From: Nocardia asteroides
GTDB lineage: Bacteria; Actinomycetota; Actinomycetes; Mycobacteriales; Mycobacteriaceae
Assembly (NCBI GenBank): GCA_019930625.1
Contig: CP082844.1
Span: 558,001-622,000, forward strand
Reading direction: 5' to 3'
Length of the DNA: 64,000 nucleotides
Part shown: one piece after another, positions 8,547-16,265 of the stretch
How positions within the stretch are numbered: the stretch's first letter is position 1
How the letters are laid out: every line of letters starts with the position of its first letter
The notes under the pieces: generated by a model
What the model was told of the DNA's origin: nothing
Seen by the model: only the letters and a program-made list of their open reading frames with translations
The model's database searches: none
Position numbers and translations under genes: made by a program

Positions 8547-10100
8547 GTGACACTCCGGACCGTTGTCGCCGCGCCCCGGATCGGCAGGCCAGGGCCGGTG
8601 GTCACGGGGATCGCGCTGTTGCTGGTGGCGGCGACGTTCGTGCCGCTGGGATACATCGTTTCGACGGTCTGGTCCACCGGCCTCGATCAGGCGGCCGAGC
8701 TGGTGTTCCGGCCGAGAGTCGGTGAGTTGCTGGGCAATACGGCGGCCCTGGTGGTGTGCACTGTACCGGTCTGTGTGGCGCTCGGGGTCGGGCTGGCCTG
8801 GGTGGTCGAGCGCACCGACGTTCCGGGGAAGTCGTGGTGGGGGCCGGTTTTCGCGGCGCCGCTCGCGGTGCCCGCCTTCGTCAACAGCTACGCCTGGGTC
8901 AGCGTCTTCCCGACCATGCACGGCCTGTGGGCCGGCGTGGTGATCTCCACGATGTCCTACTTCCCGCTGGCCTACCTGCCCGCGGCCGCCACGCTGCGCC
9001 GCTTGGACCCGGCGGTGGAGGAGTCGGCGCGAGCGCTGGGCTCGGGGCCGGTCGCGGTGTTCGCGCGGGTCGTGCTGCCGCAGTTGCGCTTGGCCGTCCT
9101 CGGTGGCGGGTTGCTCATCGCGCTGCATCTGCTCGCCGAGTACGGCGCCTTCGTGATGATCCGGTTCGACACGTTCACCACGGCCATCTTCGAGCAGTAC
9201 CAGTCCAGCTTCGCCGGTCCGGCGGGCAGCATGCTCGCCGGTGTGCTCGTGCTGTGCTGCCTGGCACTACTCGGGGCCGAGGCCGGGCTGCGCGGCCGGG
9301 CCCGCTACGCCCGGATCGGCGGCGGTGCGCCGCGCGCCGCCCCCCGGATCCGATTGGGGCTCGGCACGTTGCCGGTGCTGGTCGCGCTCGTCGCCGTGAC
9401 GGCGGGCGCCCTCGGCGTGCCGCTGTGGACCATCGGGCGCTGGTTGCGCATCGGCGGAGCGGCGGTGTGGGATCTCACCGACATCGGCGACGCGCTCGGG
9501 CAGACGGTCGGCCTCGCGGCCGTCGCCGCGCTGCTCACCACCCTGTGCGCGTTCCCGGTCGCGTGGATCGCGGTGCGTTCCACCTCGACGTTCGCCCGGC
9601 TGGTCGAGGGCGCCAACTACATCACCAGTTCGTTGCCCGGCATCGTGATCGCACTGGCCATGGTGACCGTGACCATCCGATGGACGCCCGCGCTCTATCA
9701 GACGGTGGGCATGGTGATCGCCGCCTATCTGCTGTTGTTCCTTCCCCGCGCGCTGGTCGGTGTGCGCGCCGGGCTCGCCCAGGTGCCGGTCGGTCTGGAG
9801 GAGGCTTCCCGGTCGCTGGGTAAGTCGGGCCCGGCGACGTTCTTCCTCGTCACGCTGCGGCTGACCGCGCCCGCCGCGGCCGCCGCCGCCGCGCTGGTGT
9901 TCGTCGCCGTGGCGACCGAACTCACCGCGACGCTGCTGCTGGCGCCCAACGGCACTCGCACGCTGGCGATGCGGTTCTGGGGCCTGTCCGGTGAATTGGA
10001 CTACGCGGCCGCCGCACCGTACGCCCTGATCATGATCGTCACCGCCGTGCCGGTCACGTACCTGCTGTTCACCAACTCGCGGAAGGCGGCCGGGATATGA
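8547..10100 (+). CDS. fbpB: Ferric iron ABC transporter permease
   Basis: GTG start 2 bp after fbpA. The 517-residue protein has the double permease architecture of FbpB proteins, with two sets of about six helices. Each set contains the cytoplasmic EAA loop that contacts the ATPase: VEESARALGSGPVAVFARVVLP near 155 and LEEASRSLGKSG near 418. It forms the membrane channel for Fe3+ with the neighbouring binding protein and ATPase. Its stop overlaps the start of fbpC (ATGA), indicating translational coupling. Confidence 0.92.
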   Translation: MTLRTVVAAPRIGRPGPVVTGIALLLVAATFVPLGYIVSTVWSTGLDQAAELVFRPRVGELLGNTAALVVCTVPVCVALGVGLAWVVERTDVPGKSWWGPVFAAPLAVPAFVNSYAWVSVFPTMHGLWAGVVISTMSYFPLAYLPAAATLRRLDPAVEESARALGSGPVAVFARVVLPQLRLAVLGGGLLIALHLLAEYGAFVMIRFDTFTTAIFEQYQSSFAGPAGSMLAGVLVLCCLALLGAEAGLRGRARYARIGGGAPRAAPRIRLGLGTLPVLVALVAVTAGALGVPLWTIGRWLRIGGAAVWDLTDIGDALGQTVGLAAVAALLTTLCAFPVAWIAVRSTSTFARLVEGANYITSSLPGIVIALAMVTVTIRWTPALYQTVGMVIAAYLLLFLPRALVGVRAGLAQVPVGLEEASRSLGKSGPATFFLVTLRLTAPAAAAAAALVFVAVATELTATLLLAPNGTRTLAMRFWGLSGELDYAAAAPYALIMIVTAVPVTYLLFTNSRKAAGI

Positions 10101-11149
10101 GTCGCGTCGCCGTCACCGATGTGTCGAAGACGTTCGGCCACACCCGGGTTCTCGACGGGATCACCCTCGACGTGCCGGACCACACGGCGACCGCCGTGGT
10201 CGGGGCGTCCGGGTGCGGCAAGACCACTCTGCTGCGGGTGATCGCCGGATTCGAGTCGCCGGACGCGGGTTCGGTGTCGATCGGAGCGCAGACCGTCGTC
10301 GGCGAGCGCGTCGCGGTGCCGCCGCAGCGCCGCAACGTCGGCTACGTCGCCCAGGACGGGGCGCTGTTCCCGCACCTGACCGTCGGCCAGAACATCGCCT
10401 ACGGACTGCCCGGCCCGCGCCGCCGCAGCCGCGGGCGGGTGCACGAACTGCTGGAGATGGTGTCGCTCGACGCGTCCTACGCCGACCGGCGGCCGCATCA
10501 GCTCTCCGGCGGCCAGCAGCAGCGCGTCGCCCTGGCCCGCGCGCTGGCGCGCAAGCCGTCGGTGATGCTGCTGGACGAGCCGTTCAGCGCGCTCGACGCG
10601 GGCCTGCGCGCGACGACCAGGCAGGCCGTGGCCGAGACGCTGCGCGAAGCGGGCATGACCAGCATCCTGGTGACCCACGACCAGGAGGAGGCGCTGAGTT
10701 TCGCCGAGCAGGTCGCGGTGATGCGCGAGGGACGCTTCACCCAGGTGGGAAAGCCCCAGGAGGTCTACGCCACGCCGAAGGACCTGTTCACCGCCCGATT
10801 CCTCGGCGACTGCGTACTACTGGAAGCGGTGGTCGAAGCCGGCGTGGCCAAGTGCGCGCTGGGGCGGATCCCGGTGCAGCGCGATGCCCCGACCGGGACG
10901 GTGACCATCATGATGCGGCCGGAACAGATCGTGGCCCAGCCTGTTTCGGAAGGACAGCCGGACAGCGGCCGGGTCCGCGCCGTCGAGTTCCGCGGCGCCG
11001 ACGTGATCCTGTCGATCGATCTGGACGGCGCCGCCACCCCGGTCCACGTGCGCCGGGCCAGCGTCGACGCCCCGGCCGTCGGCCGGCGCGTGCGCCTGGA
11101 AGTGCTCGGCTCGGCAGTGGCGTACGCCGAGCCGGCAAAGAAAGACTGA
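10097..11149 (+). CDS. fbpC: Ferric iron ABC transporter ATP-binding protein
   Basis: The 350-residue protein has all nucleotide-binding motifs in order: Walker A GASGCGKTT near 36, Q-loop AQDGALFPHLT, signature LSGGQQQR near 136, Walker B VMLLDEPFSALD, and the H-loop THDQEEA. A TOBE-like domain follows from about 240 (MMRPEQIVAQP). It powers iron uptake through FbpB. Start ATG overlaps the fbpB stop. The last 57 coding bases can fold into a 9-bp hairpin (CGGCTCGGC/GCCGAGCCG) and are duplicated in diverged form 137 bp downstream. Confidence 0.92.
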   Translation: MSRVAVTDVSKTFGHTRVLDGITLDVPDHTATAVVGASGCGKTTLLRVIAGFESPDAGSVSIGAQTVVGERVAVPPQRRNVGYVAQDGALFPHLTVGQNIAYGLPGPRRRSRGRVHELLEMVSLDASYADRRPHQLSGGQQQRVALARALARKPSVMLLDEPFSALDAGLRATTRQAVAETLREAGMTSILVTHDQEEALSFAEQVAVMREGRFTQVGKPQEVYATPKDLFTARFLGDCVLLEAVVEAGVAKCALGRIPVQRDAPTGTVTIMMRPEQIVAQPVSEGQPDSGRVRAVEFRGADVILSIDLDGAATPVHVRRASVDAPAVGRRVRLEVLGSAVAYAEPAKKD

Positions 11150-11226
11150 TCGAAGACACCGTCGGCACAGATGCATCCCTGGCGGCATCACGTCCGCTCC
11201 AATCAGACCACGCGCCGGCCGGACCA

Positions 11227-11283
11227 GTACGCCTCGAAGTGTTCGGCTCGGCGGTGACGTGTACCGAGCCGAACACCGAGGAC
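11227..11283 (+). repeat. Diverged duplicate of the fbpC 3' end
   Basis: These 57 bases match 11090-11146 (the last 19 codons of fbpC) at 42 of 57 positions by hand count. The peptide versions read VRLEVLGSAVAYAEP in the gene and VRLEVFGSAVTCTEP in the copy. The copy is 137 bp away, so it is out of frame with fbpC and not translated from it. Confidence 0.8.
11241..11274 (+). terminator. Hairpin after fbpABC, inside the duplicate
   Basis: GTTCGGCTCGG (11241-11251) and CCGAGCCGAAC (11264-11274) form a perfect 11-bp stem with a 12-nt loop. There is no T-run. As the first strong hairpin after the fbp operon it is the best terminator candidate. Confidence 0.55.
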
Positions 11284-11289
11284 ATCCGG

Positions 11290-11361
11290 AGCGAGCGGCG
11301 GGAATTGAACCCGCGTAAACGGCTTTGCAGACCGTTGCCTGAACCACTCAGCCACGCCCGC
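11290..11361 (-). tRNA. tRNA-Cys (anticodon GCA)
   Basis: On the minus strand the cloverleaf is complete. Acceptor GCGGGCG pairs with CGCTCGC (one G-U). The D-stem is GCT/GGC. The anticodon arm is ACGGT-CTGCAAA-GCCGT with anticodon GCA at 11326-11328. The T-arm is GCGGG-TTCAATT-CCCGC. The discriminator is T, and CCA is not encoded. Confidence 0.95.
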
Positions 11362-11474
11362 CTCGCTCTAGATAGTGCCCGCGGCGGTTCGCCCTGCCCA
11401 GCGTTACGCTCACCGTGATCCGAAGCCTGGTCGGATGTCCCCGTCCGCGTGCGGCGACATGGAATGATCGGGAC

Positions 11475-12026
11475 ATGTCTCGGCCACGCCCGCTTCCGAA
11501 CGACCCGATCGAGGAGGCCCACCGTCAGTGGGTCGGCCACGGCTGGGGCGATGTCGCCGACGGCATGGCCGCGGTGACGTCGCTGGTGCGGGCGCAGCAG
11601 ATCGTGATGGCGCGGGTGGACGAGGCGCTCAAACCCACCGGATTGACCTTCTCCCGCTACGAACTGCTCAGGCTGCTCAGTTTCAGCAAGACCGGGGCGT
11701 TGCCGATGGCGAAGGCCAGCGCGCGGTTGCAGGTGCACCCCACCAGCGTGACCAACACCGTGGATCGGCTGGAGGCGGCGCAGCTCGTCGAGCGCGTACC
11801 GCATCCCAGCGACCGGCGCGCCACCCTGATCGAGATCACCGACGCCGGGCGGGAATTGGTGGCGAAGGCGACCGAGGAACTCAACGCGAAAGTCTTCGCG
11901 CGGCCCGGGCTCGCGCCGGAACGGCTGCATACTCTCCTGCAATTGCTCGCCGAATTCCGACACGCAGCGGGCGACTTCGACACGGCGGAGGGAACAGCGC
12001 GCTGGTCGGCAACGGCCCCAGAGTGA
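11475..12026 (+). CDS. MarR-family transcriptional regulator
   Basis: A 183-residue winged-helix regulator starting at ATG 11475. LTFSRYELLRLLSFSKTGALPM (about 56-78) leads into the recognition helix region SARLQVHPTSVTNTVDRLEAAQLVERVPHPSDRRATLIEITDAGREL, whose wing has the typical PSDRRA sequence. MarR proteins bind palindromes as dimers and usually respond to phenolic or other small ligands. No obvious target palindrome was seen directly upstream, and the target genes are unknown. Confidence 0.9.
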   Translation: MSRPRPLPNDPIEEAHRQWVGHGWGDVADGMAAVTSLVRAQQIVMARVDEALKPTGLTFSRYELLRLLSFSKTGALPMAKASARLQVHPTSVTNTVDRLEAAQLVERVPHPSDRRATLIEITDAGRELVAKATEELNAKVFARPGLAPERLHTLLQLLAEFRHAAGDFDTAEGTARWSATAPE

Positions 12027-12151
12027 TTCGACGTACCGGTCGGTCGCATACTCGATCGAGCGGAGCATGCGGTGACCTCCGGGCACACCACCGGCGAATT
12101 GCCTGGCATGCCGTCTTGGCAGCGGAGGGGAAAGGGTCCACCATGTAAACC

Positions 12152-13198
12152 ATGGTGCTGGTCTTGGGGGTATCGGCGGGCGCTGGCGGCGCCCACGCGA
12201 TGCTGACACACTCCGATCAGCCACACCTACCCCCGATCGATCGCTGCGAAGTGCCGCGACGAGCCGGCGGTGGTGTCGAGGAACCGGTCTTCCAGGCGAT
12301 CCGCCGGATGAACGGCGCCGCCGACCGGCGCGACGAGCTGATCTCGGGAACGGCGGTGACCTGCCGCTGTCCGCTGCACGCCGACGCCATCCGCGCCGGC
12401 GTGGGCGGACGCGGCGTGACCATCGTCGACGAACCGCTCGCCCAGCTGCGCTATCTGCGCTTCACCGGCCGGCTTCCGGACAGCGGCTCGGTGATCCTCT
12501 ACGACCTCGGCAGCTCGGGGCTGACCATCACCCATGCCGATTGCCGCACCGACACGATCCTGTCCAGCAAGCGCAGCACAGTACTCGGTGGCGACGGCTA
12601 CGACGCGTTGTTGCGATGGCGGCTGGCCCGCGACGGCGTACTGGCCGACACGCAGGCCATTCGGCGGCACCGGGAAGAACTGAGCGAGGCCAGGGTGGTC
12701 ACCGCGATCGACAACGACACCGGAGAACGGGCCGTCGTCACCCGAAGCGACCTGGCCGAGCTGTGCGCGGCGGGCATCCACCACTCCGCGTCGTTCGTGC
12801 GCCAGATCATCGACGAGACCGGCGTGCGACCGGAGGCTCTCGTGCTGCTCGGCGGCTGCACCCGAAACCCCGATATTCGCGCCGAACTCACCGAACTGAT
12901 CGACCTGCCGGTCATCTACGACCCCGAACCCGACTTCGTCTCCGCGCGCGGCGCCTTGCTGCTGGCCGCCGAACGACGGGGCGGCGACGTCCGGATGGCG
13001 CGGATGCGAGCCGGAGCCACGCTGGTCCCGGTCACCGTCGACCGGCGCAAGCTCTTCGCGGCGGCCGCGGTCACCGTCGCGCTCGGAGCCACCATCGCAG
13101 GCCTGCTCGCCACGGAGAAGGACGCACCCCCGCCGGAAGGAGACAGGGTGTCCACGCCCGCGCAGATCGTCGCGCCCACACCGGGGCCCTTCGGCTGA
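12152..13198 (+). CDS. Hsp70/actin-like ATPase-domain protein with C-terminal membrane helix
   Basis: The 348-residue protein begins VLGVSAGAGGAHA, a phosphate-1-like loop, then has VILYDLGSSGLTIT near 113 (phosphate-2) and VLLGGCTRNPDIR near 230 followed by PEPDFVSARGALLLA, matching the adenosine and connect motifs of Hsp70/actin-fold ATPases. There is no substrate-binding domain. Instead a hydrophobic segment near 297-317 is followed by a short Pro-rich tail. Such proteins are widespread in mycolate actinobacteria and their role is unknown. Membrane anchoring suggests an envelope-associated ATPase. ATG 12152 is the start. Confidence 0.75.
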   Translation: MVLVLGVSAGAGGAHAMLTHSDQPHLPPIDRCEVPRRAGGGVEEPVFQAIRRMNGAADRRDELISGTAVTCRCPLHADAIRAGVGGRGVTIVDEPLAQLRYLRFTGRLPDSGSVILYDLGSSGLTITHADCRTDTILSSKRSTVLGGDGYDALLRWRLARDGVLADTQAIRRHREELSEARVVTAIDNDTGERAVVTRSDLAELCAAGIHHSASFVRQIIDETGVRPEALVLLGGCTRNPDIRAELTELIDLPVIYDPEPDFVSARGALLLAAERRGGDVRMARMRAGATLVPVTVDRRKLFAAAAVTVALGATIAGLLATEKDAPPPEGDRVSTPAQIVAPTPGPFG

Positions 13199-13247
13199 CC
13201 CGCGACGGGTGCGCCCGGCCGAACGGATCGGCCGGGCGGTACCGACG

Positions 13248-14075
13248 TCAGCGGTTGGTGAACTTCGCGGGACGCTTCTCGACGAAGGCGCTCATGCCTT
13301 CCTTCTGGTCCTCGATCGCAAACAGCGAGTGGAAGACCCGGCGTTCGAATCGCAGGCCCTCGGCGAGGGTCGTCTCGAACGAGCGGTTCACCGCCTCCTT
13401 GGCGATCATCGCGACCGGCAGCGACATCGACGCGATGGTCTCGGCGGCCTCCAGGGCGGTGTCGAGCAGTTGCGCGGCGGGCACGATGCGCGAGACCAGC
13501 CCCGCCCGCTCGGCCTCCTCGGCATCCATGTTGCGGCCGGTGAGCACCAGGTCCATGGCCTTGGCCTTGCCGATCGCGCGGGTCAGGCGCTGCGAGCCGC
13601 CGATGCCGGGGATGACGCCCAGTTTGATTTCCGGCTGCCCGAACTTCGCGGTGTCGGCCGCGATCAGGATGTCGCAGATCATGGCCAGCTCACAGCCGCC
13701 ACCCAGCGCGTAGCCCGCGACGGCGGCGATGGTGGGCTTGCGGAACTGCGCCAGCCGATCCCAGCGGGCGAAGAAGTCGTCCATGAACATGTCCATGTAC
13801 GACTTGGGCTGCATCTCCTTGATGTCGGCGCCCGCCGCGAAAGCCCGCTCCGAGCCGGTGATCACGATGGCCCCGATCTCGTCGTCGTGCTCGAGCTCGT
13901 CGAGCGCGGCGATGACGTCATCGAGGACCTGTGCGTTCAGTGCGTTCAGCGCCTTCGGGCGGTTCAGCGTGATCCAGCCGACCCGGCCCTTGCGTTCCAG
14001 CAGAATCGTCTCGAACTCACGCCCGCCCGTCGCCCGGCCGTCGCCCCCCACGGAATCGCTCTGCGATGCGTTCAT
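13248..14075 (-). CDS. Enoyl-CoA hydratase
   Basis: The 275-residue crotonase-fold protein carries both catalytic glutamates, in GGGCELAM near 131 and in [13 protein letters not shown] near 151, plus the oxyanion-hole sequence [11 protein letters not shown]. It should hydrate alpha,beta-unsaturated acyl-CoA, here probably methacrylyl-CoA to 3-hydroxyisobutyryl-CoA. The N-terminal 20 residues are a variable extension. It is the last gene of the valine-degradation operon, 3 bp after the mmsB stop. Confidence 0.9.
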   Translation of the reverse strand: MNASQSDSVGGDGRATGGREFETILLERKGRVGWITLNRPKALNALNAQVLDDVIAALDELEHDDEIGAIVITGSERAFAAGADIKEMQPKSYMDMFMDDFFARWDRLAQFRKPTIAAVAGYALGGGCELAMICDILIAADTAKFGQPEIKLGVIPGIGGSQRLTRAIGKAKAMDLVLTGRNMDAEEAERAGLVSRIVPAAQLLDTALEAAETIASMSLPVAMIAKEAVNRSFETTLAEGLRFERRVFHSLFAIEDQKEGMSAFVEKRPAKFTNR

Positions 14076-14078
14076 CCC

Positions 14079-14972
14079 TCATGCACCCTCTTGGTCGGAA
14101 CGGTTACGGATATCGGTGACGATAGCCGAGAAGTCCCGTCCGGCATCCGTCTGGTTGAAGCGGTCGTAGATCGCGGCGGCGAGCAGACCGAGCTGCCCGT
14201 CGACGTTGTTCTCACGCAGTGCGTTCGCGGCCAGACCCAGGTCTTTCGACATCAGCGCCGTTGCGAAACCGGGCTGGTAGTCGTTGTTGGCGGGACTGGC
14301 CGGTACCGGGCCGGGTACCGGGCAATAGCTGGTCAGCGCCCAGCTCTGGCCGGAGGCGGTGGAGACCACGTCGAAGAACGACTGATGACTCAGCCCCAGC
14401 TTCTCACCCAGCACCAGCGACTCCGACAGCGCGATCATCGAGATGCCGAGCAGCATGTTGTTGCAGATCTTCGCCGCCTGCCCGACACCGGAGCCGCCGC
14501 AGTGCACGACCTTGCCGCCCATCACCTCGAGCACTCCGAGCGCGTCGGCGAAGTCCTCGGCGGCGCCGCCGACCATGAAGGTCAGCGTGCCCGCCGCCGC
14601 GCCCGCCACGCCGCCGGAAACCGGGGCGTCCAGCGCACGGTGGCCCGCGGCGGTGGCGCGTTCGGCCGCGGCCTTGGCATCGGCCACGTCGATGGTGGAG
14701 CAGTCGACGAACAGCGTGCCCGGCGCGGCGACCGGGAGCAGCTCGGCGTACACGTCGAGGACGAGTTTGCCGTTGGGCAGCATGGTGATCACGGTGTCGG
14801 CGGCGGCGGCCTCGGTGGCCGAGCCGACCACGATCGCGCCGTCCCGCTCGGCCTGCTCCCGCGCCGCGGGCACCGGGTCGAAGGCGAGCACCTCGTAGCC
14901 CGCCCGCACCAGGTTGGCCGCCATCGGCCCGCCCATGTGGCCGAGGCCGAGGAAACCGATTCGCTTGCTCAT
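14079..14972 (-). CDS. mmsB: 3-hydroxyisobutyrate dehydrogenase
   Basis: ATG 14972 overlaps the upstream stop (TGATG). The 297-residue protein has the NAD-binding GFLGLGHMGGPMA near 5-17, the substrate motif DAPVSGGVAGAAAGTLTFMVGG, and the catalytic Lys in GSGVGQAAKICNNMLLG. It oxidises 3-hydroxyisobutyrate to methylmalonate semialdehyde, the step before MmsA. All active-site motifs of the beta-hydroxyacid dehydrogenase family are present. Confidence 0.95.
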   Translation of the reverse strand: MSKRIGFLGLGHMGGPMAANLVRAGYEVLAFDPVPAAREQAERDGAIVVGSATEAAAADTVITMLPNGKLVLDVYAELLPVAAPGTLFVDCSTIDVADAKAAAERATAAGHRALDAPVSGGVAGAAAGTLTFMVGGAAEDFADALGVLEVMGGKVVHCGGSGVGQAAKICNNMLLGISMIALSESLVLGEKLGLSHQSFFDVVSTASGQSWALTSYCPVPGPVPASPANNDYQPGFATALMSKDLGLAANALRENNVDGQLGLLAAAIYDRFNQTDAGRDFSAIVTDIRNRSDQEGA

Positions 14973-16036
14973 CACGACACCTCCCGGGTCACCAGACCCA
15001 GCTCTCGATCGCCCAACTCGGCGAAGTATGCGTCCACCTGCGCGTCCGTGACCGCCTCCAGGGTCGCGGGCGACCACCGCGGGTCGCGGTCCTTGTCGAT
15101 GACCTGGGCGCGGATGCCCTCGACCAGATCGTGCGAGGCCAGCGCCGCGATGGACACCCGGTACTCCTCGTTCAGCACCGCCTCCAGGCTCGGCGCGGTG
15201 CGCGCCGATCGTAGCGAGCGCAACGTGACCTTCAACGCGACCGGCGATTTCGCCAGGATCTCGGCGGCCGCCGCCTGTGCCCGCGCGGCTTCGTGCGCCT
15301 GGAGCCGAGCCACGATCTCCTCGACGGAGTCGGCGCGATAGCAGGCGTCGATCCAGCCCTGCCCGGCCACCAACTCCGATTCCGGTGCGTCCGTGGCGAA
15401 CTTGGCGATCGCGATGTCGGCGCTCTCCGAGCGCAGCGTCTCCAGCAGCGCGGGCAGATCATCGGAGGCGACGAAGTAGTCCGCGAAGCCCGCCGCGATG
15501 GCGTCCCCCGCGTTCATGCGCGCGGTGGTCAGCGCCACGTGCGTGCCGATCTCACCCGGGGTGCGGGCGAGCAGGTAGGTGCCGCCGACGTCCGGGACGA
15601 AGCCGATGCCGACCTCGGGCATGCCGATCTTCGACCGCTCGGTGACGATGCGGTGGCTGCCGTGCCCGGAAAGCCCGACGCCGCCGCCCATCACGATGCC
15701 GTCCATGATCACCACGTAGGGCTTCGGGTAGCGGCCGATCAGGGCGTTGAGGACGTACTCGTCGCGCCAGAACCGTCCGGTCGCCGAATCCGCGGTGGTG
15801 GCACCGCTTTTCGCGTCGGCGTGAATGGCGACGATGTCGCCGCCCGCGCACAGGCCGCGCTCACCCGCGCCGGTGACGACCACGGTGCGCACCGCGTCGT
15901 CGTCGGCCCACGTGCGCAGCGCGTCGGTGATGGCAAGGGCCATCGAATGATTCAGCGCGTTGATGGCCTTGGGCCGGTTCAGCGTGATCAGGCCGAGCCC
16001 GTCGCGCTGTTCGAGCAAAATCTCTGGTTCGCTCAT
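14972..16036 (-). CDS. 3-hydroxyisobutyryl-CoA hydrolase
   Basis: The 354-residue length and motifs fit HIBCH rather than ordinary hydratases: RGLCAGGDIVAIHADA, YPKPYVVIMDGIVMGGGVGLS, SKIGMPEVGIGFVPDVGGTYLLAR, and a long C-terminal domain with KVTLRSLRSAR. It hydrolyses 3-hydroxyisobutyryl-CoA to free acid, the only committed hydrolysis in valine breakdown. Its ATG overlaps the stop of the repeat-built small ORF (ATGA). GCATGAGC around its start codon can pair with GCTCGTGC upstream, leaving the AAAGGA ribosome site in the loop, so its translation may be structure-controlled. Confidence 0.93.
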   Translation of the reverse strand: MSEPEILLEQRDGLGLITLNRPKAINALNHSMALAITDALRTWADDDAVRTVVVTGAGERGLCAGGDIVAIHADAKSGATTADSATGRFWRDEYVLNALIGRYPKPYVVIMDGIVMGGGVGLSGHGSHRIVTERSKIGMPEVGIGFVPDVGGTYLLARTPGEIGTHVALTTARMNAGDAIAAGFADYFVASDDLPALLETLRSESADIAIAKFATDAPESELVAGQGWIDACYRADSVEEIVARLQAHEAARAQAAAAEILAKSPVALKVTLRSLRSARTAPSLEAVLNEEYRVSIAALASHDLVEGIRAQVIDKDRDPRWSPATLEAVTDAQVDAYFAELGDRELGLVTREVS

Positions 16037-16059
16037 GCTGTGTCCTTTCTCGCACGAGC
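16031..16059 (-). promoter_or_regulatory. Hairpin enclosing the hydrolase start codon
   Basis: On the minus strand GCTCGTGC and GCATGAGC form an 8-bp stem around a 13-nt loop containing AAAGGA. The ATG of the hydrolase gene lies in the 3' strand of the stem. It is the terminal variant of the repeat hairpin that fills 16052-16265. Confidence 0.6.
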
Positions 16060-16260
16060 GGGGCCCTGCGTGGTCACGCTGCGCTGCCGCCTCCAGGCCT
16101 GACCGCTCATGCCGTAACTTCCGGCGGCACGAGCGGGGCCCTGCGTGGTCACGCTGCGCTGCCGCCTCCGGGCCTGACCGCTCATGCCGTAACTTCCGGC
16201 GGCACGAGCGGGGCCCTGCGTGGTCACGCTGCGCTGCCGCCTCCGGGCCTGACCGCTCAT
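16033..16260 (-). CDS. Small coupled ORF made of three 25-residue repeats
   Basis: The ATG overlaps the stop of the acyl-CoA dehydrogenase gene (ATGA), and the TGA overlaps the ATG of the hydrolase gene (ATGA). The 75 residues are three units of 25, each beginning MSGQA and continuing RRQRSV then TTQGPARA. Units 1 and 2 are identical; unit 3 has Trp for Arg at position 6 and ends ARKDTA. The peptide would be strongly basic and probably disordered. The DNA repeats have a 75-bp period that keeps the frame. It could be a real peptide, or a way of carrying ribosomes across the array so the next gene stays coupled. No known family recognised. Confidence 0.5.
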   Translation of the reverse strand: MSGQARRRQRSVTTQGPARAAGSYGMSGQARRRQRSVTTQGPARAAGSYGMSGQAWRRQRSVTTQGPARARKDTA

Positions 16261-16265
16261 GCCGC
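16052..16265 (-). repeat. Tandem array A, 75-bp hairpin units
   Basis: Units begin at 16052, 16127 and 16202. The first two are complete and nearly identical; the third runs into the dehydrogenase 3' end. Junction hairpins have 10-bp stems at 16105-16114/16125-16134 and 16180-16189/16200-16209, each with a 10-nt loop. Minus-strand conserved blocks are GGGCCCC before and GGTCAGGCCCGGAGG after the stem. The same element with different stem sequence forms array B at 38654-38883. Confidence 0.95.

Noticed and set aside
13209..15341. A 710-codon plus-strand frame
   Set aside because: It is antisense to enoyl-CoA hydratase and mmsB, and its translation is an Arg/Gly/His-rich shadow.
16052..16265. 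Array A as a CRISPR
   Set aside because: Units follow each other without variable spacers, and no cas genes are present.
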